A stretch of DNA of 50,357 nucleotides from a bacterium (GTDB lineage Bacteria > Patescibacteriota > Doudnabacteria > UBA920), in NCBI GenBank assembly GCA_021825655.1, contig JAKAGU010000001.1:1-50357 (forward strand), given 5' to 3'. The translations under genes were made by a program, and so were the position numbers. Positions 46,697 to 50,357 of the stretch are shown one piece after another. The notes below the pieces were generated by a model, which saw only the letters and a program-made list of their open reading frames with translations, ran no database searches and was not told where the DNA came from. Numbering within the stretch: the stretch's first letter is position 1; every line of letters starts with the position of its first letter.

Positions 46697-47206
46697 CTAA
46701 GTCCTACGGCTGTCATAAGCCCAGTGCAACAATACCTGACGTTGCCGAGGCCGGCAGCTGCAATCCCCGGGCCGGCAGTGCTTCTTTATCTGAGCAAGGT
46801 GACGTTTAATATTCCTCCAACGCTTAATTTGAACTTGGTCGTAATCAGGCATCCGTCGCCCTAGGTAATACCGACAGTACCATTGAAACCACCCGCGGGG
46901 GTCGACCGGATGAACCCAGCCTTTTTTCCGCCAAGCTTTCAGGGACTGGCTAGCATCAACCTTAAAATAATTAAGTTGGATGTCTTTCTTACCCGGCGAC
47001 AATTTGGCCTTCTTAAACCAAACTGCCGGAAACTCTGCCCGACAATCAGTGAGGTACTTGCCGCCAAATACCCCCAGCTCAAGCATTTGTCTGGGGGTGA
47101 GCTGGGGCTTAAAGTCCGGAGAAAACCTTTTGCCCACCGGAGCCACCAGCTGGTACTTGTAATTGTGCTGCAGCTTGTCGTTGACCAAAATAAACCGCGG
47201 GCTCAT
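46697..47206 (-). CDS. Hypothetical protein with GWFQWYCRYYLGRR signature
   Basis: 169 aa ORF; HPVDPRGWFQWYCRYYLGRRMPDYDQVQIKRWRNIKRH. Overlaps the YwbE-like gene by 4 nt. Confidence 0.7.
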   Translation of the reverse strand: MSPRFILVNDKLQHNYKYQLVAPVGKRFSPDFKPQLTPRQMLELGVFGGKYLTDCRAEFPAVWFKKAKLSPGKKDIQLNYFKVDASQSLKAWRKKGWVHPVDPRGWFQWYCRYYLGRRMPDYDQVQIKRWRNIKRHLAQIKKHCRPGDCSCRPRQRQVLLHWAYDSRRT

Positions 47207-47418
47207 AAGCTTTCCAAAGTGGCTTTACTTAAAATGTTTTGCACCCGGCCCACCTGCCCGTCCTCCAGCCGCACTTTAATGCCGTGGGGATGGAAAGCGG
47301 AACTGGTTAAAAGCTCTGCCACCTTGCCGCGCGTCAGGCGGCCGCTTTTCTGGTCGGCTTTTAACACAACCTCCACCTCAGCGCCAATTTTAATATCTTC
47401 ACGATGTTGTCCGTTCAT
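47203..47418 (-). CDS. YwbE family protein
   Basis: DIKIGAEVEVVLKADQKSGRLTRGKVAELLTSSAFHPHGIKVRLEDGQVGRVQNI. Confidence 0.9.
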   Translation of the reverse strand: MNGQHREDIKIGAEVEVVLKADQKSGRLTRGKVAELLTSSAFHPHGIKVRLEDGQVGRVQNILSKATLESL

Positions 47419-47486
47419 ACCTATATTATACCATCCTTAATTTAAAAGCCGCCTGCCAAAAGGCAGACGGCAAGACAGGGGTTGGA

Positions 47487-47711
47487 TTAAACGTTGTCCG
47501 CAGTTTTCTCCCACACGTCCTCGAACATCTGGTTCCACTTGCTGTTATCCTCTGGCGACATGGTCTTCATCTGCTCAGCCACTTTCATGTGGTCTGGGTC
47601 TGTGGAGGCCATAACGTGCTGAGCCCCCTGGTCCATGACTGATTTCGGCGTACTGCCGGTGAAAGCCATGTCGCAAGGCCCGCCCGTCTGCCTGCATGTG
47701 ATTGTTTTCAT
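47487..47711 (-). CDS. DUF1059-like small protein
   Basis: MKTITCRQTGGPCDMAFTGSTPKSVMDQGAQHVM resembles DUF1059. Confidence 0.6.
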   Translation of the reverse strand: MKTITCRQTGGPCDMAFTGSTPKSVMDQGAQHVMASTDPDHMKVAEQMKTMSPEDNSKWNQMFEDVWEKTADNV

Positions 47712-47772
47712 ATGCTTTGAAGGTTAATAATCAGTACTAAAAGTTTATAAAAGCTTGAACGCAAAGTCAAAA

Positions 47773-48111
47773 CTACCTGTGTGCCATACCTTCCTCTTCG
47801 GCTTTAATTGCTTTCAGTTGTTTTTGGGCAACTGCAACTATGGCTTCAAGTCGATGGTGGTTTTCTTGGGGCGCTTTAAGCACAGCCTCGGCGTCGTACA
47901 CGATAGTTTGTAAAGCTTCTTTTAACCTAAACATGACTTCTTTATCCATAAGTTTGATTTTAGTTAATCTAGCTTGAGTATAACTGAGTTGAACCAAACC
48001 GAACAGGAGCAAGAGAAGTAAAACTGCTTGAGTTTTAAGGGTTGACAAAATATAATACTTATGATATAATCTCATTACATTAATAACGACTCGGCACTCA
48101 TTTTTCAGCAA
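47773..48111 (-). CDS. Small membrane-anchored hypothetical protein (start uncertain)
   Basis: TM segment TQAVLLLLLLFGLVQLSY followed by a helical tail. The annotated N-terminus overlaps the helicase promoter, so the start is probably at or after MRLYHK. Confidence 0.45.
   Translation of the reverse strand: MLKNECRVVINVMRLYHKYYILSTLKTQAVLLLLLLFGLVQLSYTQARLTKIKLMDKEVMFRLKEALQTIVYDAEAVLKAPQENHHRLEAIVAVAQKQLKAIKAEEEGMAHR
48042..48070 (+). promoter_or_regulatory. Perfect-consensus promoter for DEAD-box helicase
   Basis: TTGACA (48042-48047), 17 nt, TATAAT (48065-48070). Confidence 0.85.
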
Positions 48112-48116
48112 TACAC

Positions 48117-48153
48117 TTTCTGACCTTGAGAATTTCGGGTCAGAAATTTTTTT
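48117..48153 (+). terminator. Terminator-like attenuator in 5' UTR of the DEAD-box helicase
   Basis: TTTCTGACC (48117-48125) pairs with GGTCAGAAA (48138-48146), then T7 (48147-48153), 5 nt before ATG 48159. Confidence 0.7.
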
Positions 48154-48158
48154 ATCTC

Positions 48159-49466
48159 ATGCAGACGGACTCTTTTAACGGTTTGGGTATTGCGCCCAAA
48201 CTTTTGGAAATTTTGGATAAGCTGAAATTTACTGTTCCTACCCCGATTCAAAAACAGTCCATCCCCCACGCGCTGTCAGGCAAGGACTTAATGGGGATTG
48301 CCCAGACAGGTACGGGCAAAACCTTGGCTTTTGGCGTACCCATGATCCAGCGCCTGGCCCAGCACAAAGGCTTGGGCCTGGTCATCCTGCCCACCCGGGA
48401 ACTTGCTTTACAGGTTAACGACTCGTTGGGCCAGGTTGGCAAAAGCCTGGGATTAAAAACCGCAATTCTAATTGGCGGCGAAAACATCCGCAGGCAAATC
48501 CAACAGCTCCGCGCCAGGCCCCATATTATTATCGGCACGCCCGGACGGCTTATCGACCATTTGGAACAGCGAACTTTAAAATTGGACGCGGTCAACGTGT
48601 TGGTTTTAGACGAAGCCGACCGCATGCTAGACATGGGCTTTGCCCCGCAGATTAAGCGCGTCCTTGAAACAGTGCCCAAAAACCGGCAGACCCTGCTGTT
48701 TTCTGCAACCATGCCCGAAGAGATTGTAAATATTGCCAAATCTTATATGCACTTACCGGTGCGGGTGGAAGTGGCTCCGGCCGGCAGTGCCTCAAAAAAC
48801 GTGGAACAGGAATTGTTTTTTGTGCGCCGCGAAGACAAGATGGCCCTACTGCAAAACCTACTCACCGAATATAAGGGCAGTGTATTAGTTTTTACCCGCA
48901 CCAAATTCGGCGCAAAAAAAATTGCAGCCGCCCTAAAAAAGAACGGGCACGCTTCCGCTGAAATCCATTCCAACCGCAGCCTAAACCAGCGCTTGGAGGC
49001 CTTGGCTGGATTCAAAATCGGCAAGTACCGGGTTATGGTTGCCACGGACATCGCGGCCCGGGGCATTGACGTCACGGGAATTGAGCTGGTAATAAACTAC
49101 GACCTGCCGGAGCAGCCCGGCGACTATGTCCACCGCATTGGCCGCACCGGCAGAGCCTCTCATATGGGCCGCGCCATATCCTTTGCCACACCCGAACAAA
49201 AACACGACGTACGCGCTATTGAGCGGCTGATTAAGAAACAATTGCCAATCTCCCCTTTGCCACAATTACCTAAAGCAGCCTTCAGCCCCGCTCCGTCTTT
49301 ATACAGCCGTTACCCCCACAGTCCGGCAGAGCCCAAACCAACGGAGTTTAAGCCGCGCGGTTTTATGGCACGGCCCAAGAAAAATTTTGGCAAAAGAAAA
49401 GCTCCGGCCTACTTCCAGAGGTCCAACGGCCCCAGACGCGGCTGGCCTCAAGACGGCAGCTTCTAA
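48159..49466 (+). CDS. DEAD/DEAH-box ATP-dependent RNA helicase
   Basis: Start adjusted to MQTDSFNGLGIAPKLLEIL. AQTGTGKTLAF, PTRELALQ, VLDEADRMLDMGF, SATMP, ATDIAARGID, HRIGRTGRA. Confidence 0.96.
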   Translation: MQTDSFNGLGIAPKLLEILDKLKFTVPTPIQKQSIPHALSGKDLMGIAQTGTGKTLAFGVPMIQRLAQHKGLGLVILPTRELALQVNDSLGQVGKSLGLKTAILIGGENIRRQIQQLRARPHIIIGTPGRLIDHLEQRTLKLDAVNVLVLDEADRMLDMGFAPQIKRVLETVPKNRQTLLFSATMPEEIVNIAKSYMHLPVRVEVAPAGSASKNVEQELFFVRREDKMALLQNLLTEYKGSVLVFTRTKFGAKKIAAALKKNGHASAEIHSNRSLNQRLEALAGFKIGKYRVMVATDIAARGIDVTGIELVINYDLPEQPGDYVHRIGRTGRASHMGRAISFATPEQKHDVRAIERLIKKQLPISPLPQLPKAAFSPAPSLYSRYPHSPAEPKPTEFKPRGFMARPKKNFGKRKAPAYFQRSNGPRRGWPQDGSF

Positions 49467-49468
49467 AT

Positions 49469-49498
49469 AAAAAACCGCCTTTATTAGGCGGTTTTTTT
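49469..49498. terminator. Rho-independent terminator
   Basis: AAAAACCGCCT-TTATT-AGGCGGTTTTTTT. Confidence 0.85.
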
Positions 49499-49509
49499 AT
49501 TTACTTGCC

Positions 49510-50238
49510 CTACCCAGCTACCACATCCTGGCTGATAGCCACAGCCGCAAGCGCTGCAGTTTCCGCTCTTAACAGCACTGGCCCCAAACTCGCCGCAGCA
49601 GAACGGGGCAACCCCAACACCTGACGGTTTTCAGCTTGAGTAAAGCCGCCTTCCGGGCCCACAAACAAACCTAAGGTGGCCAAACCCCGTCCCACCACTT
49701 GTCCGAGCTTTTTTTCAGCCGTTGGGTCGAGCAAAATTACCTGATCCAATTTTCCCGCCAGCGCAAGCGCGGCTGGCAGATCTTTTACGTACGCCAGCTC
49801 AGGTGGCGCAACTCTTTCGCTTTGTTTAGCCGCCTCCCATAATATTTTCCCCCAGCGGGATTGTCGTTCTTCAAACTTTTGCCGGGTCAGGACATGGGCC
49901 ACGTTCTGGGAATTAAATAGCACCACCCTGCCTGCAAGCAACTCGGTGGTTTTCTGCAAGACCATATCCAGCGCCGCTTGGTTTATGTAGGCCAAAAAAA
50001 GGGTTGTGGTGGTTTTGGGTTCCTGCGGCACAACCACCGGTTCCTTAACCACAGCTGTCAGGCTCTTTTTCTTAACTTCAACCGCTTCGCATAAAAACCT
50101 TTTTCCGTCAGGCCCCTGAAACCGCACCACCTCGCCCGGCCTCAGCCGCCGGGACAGCAACAAATGACCTGCCTCTTCGCCGGTTAAATCCAAAGTTTGG
50201 CCGATATGCAAATTTTCAGGGCTTAAAAAATACGGCAT
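49510..50238 (-). CDS. rsmE: 16S rRNA (uracil1498-N3)-methyltransferase RsmE
   Basis: Start adjusted to MPYFLSPENLHIGQTLDLTGEEAGHLL. WEAAKQSERVAPPEL, LFVGPEGGFTQAE, LGPVLLRAETAALAA. Confidence 0.95.
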   Translation of the reverse strand: MPYFLSPENLHIGQTLDLTGEEAGHLLLSRRLRPGEVVRFQGPDGKRFLCEAVEVKKKSLTAVVKEPVVVPQEPKTTTTLFLAYINQAALDMVLQKTTELLAGRVVLFNSQNVAHVLTRQKFEERQSRWGKILWEAAKQSERVAPPELAYVKDLPAALALAGKLDQVILLDPTAEKKLGQVVGRGLATLGLFVGPEGGFTQAENRQVLGLPRSAAASLGPVLLRAETAALAAVAISQDVVAG

Positions 50239-50242
50239 AGTT

Positions 50243-50357
50243 TCAGGCTTCCACTTGAATCGCAAAAACCACCTGCTTGCCCACCAGCTGGTTTAGGACA
50301 AAAATAATCCGGGCCGCGAGCAGTTTAATCTGGTAGGCTATTTCCCTGTCCAGGCAA
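50243..50357 (-). CDS. C-terminal fragment of an upstream ORF, cut by window edge
   Basis: Open frame to the edge: ...CLDREIAYQIKLLAARIIFVLNQLVGKQVVFAIQVEA*; 4 bp (50239-50242) separates its stop from the rsmE ATG. Confidence 0.5.
   Translation of the reverse strand, partial: CLDREIAYQIKLLAARIIFVLNQLVGKQVVFAIQVEA

Overview
Gene-dense bacterial window, visibly GC-rich apart from an AT-rich island at about 8.3-12.25 kb. Gene style (short proteins, isolated rpoBC, very short TsaB, membrane Clp-like AAA+, VanW, FemAB, PilB) suggests a Patescibacteria/CPR-like genome; this is inference, not proven. Confident core genes: rpoC, rpoB, engB/ysxC, tsaB, a MurE-like ligase, ruvA, uvrB, rpsT, polA, pilB, tsaE, ruvB, msrA, a DEAD-box helicase and rsmE.

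Most interesting item: a compact leftward five-gene cassette (8304-12219) in the AT-rich island, encoding an AbrB-like regulator, a GIY-YIG nuclease with a possible PUA/EVE-like C-terminus, an EcoRI-family adenine methyltransferase, a DUF262-HNH nuclease and DUF3800. It looks like a composite restriction-modification/defence system, with overlapping palindromes in front of the regulator.

Other leads: (i) an unidentified ~425-nt structured RNA with its own promoter, terminator and a competing 12-bp stem between ruvA and uvrB; (ii) a small three-hairpin RNA (~65 nt) at 8239-8304 with a consensus promoter; (iii) a terminator-like hairpin in the 5' UTR of the DEAD-box helicase; (iv) a long structured rpoB leader; (v) repeated TATAAT-N6-ATG promoters implying leaderless mRNAs, in contrast to secreted-protein genes with strong Shine-Dalgarno sites; (vi) two divergent TrmB-regulator/secreted beta-rich protein loci; (vii) a Clp-like AAA+ with a degenerate D1 ATPase site; (viii) a DHH-like protein with degraded catalytic motifs; (ix) several sub-60-aa ORFs missed by the ORF track. 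All family calls are by eye; no searches or folding calculations were run.
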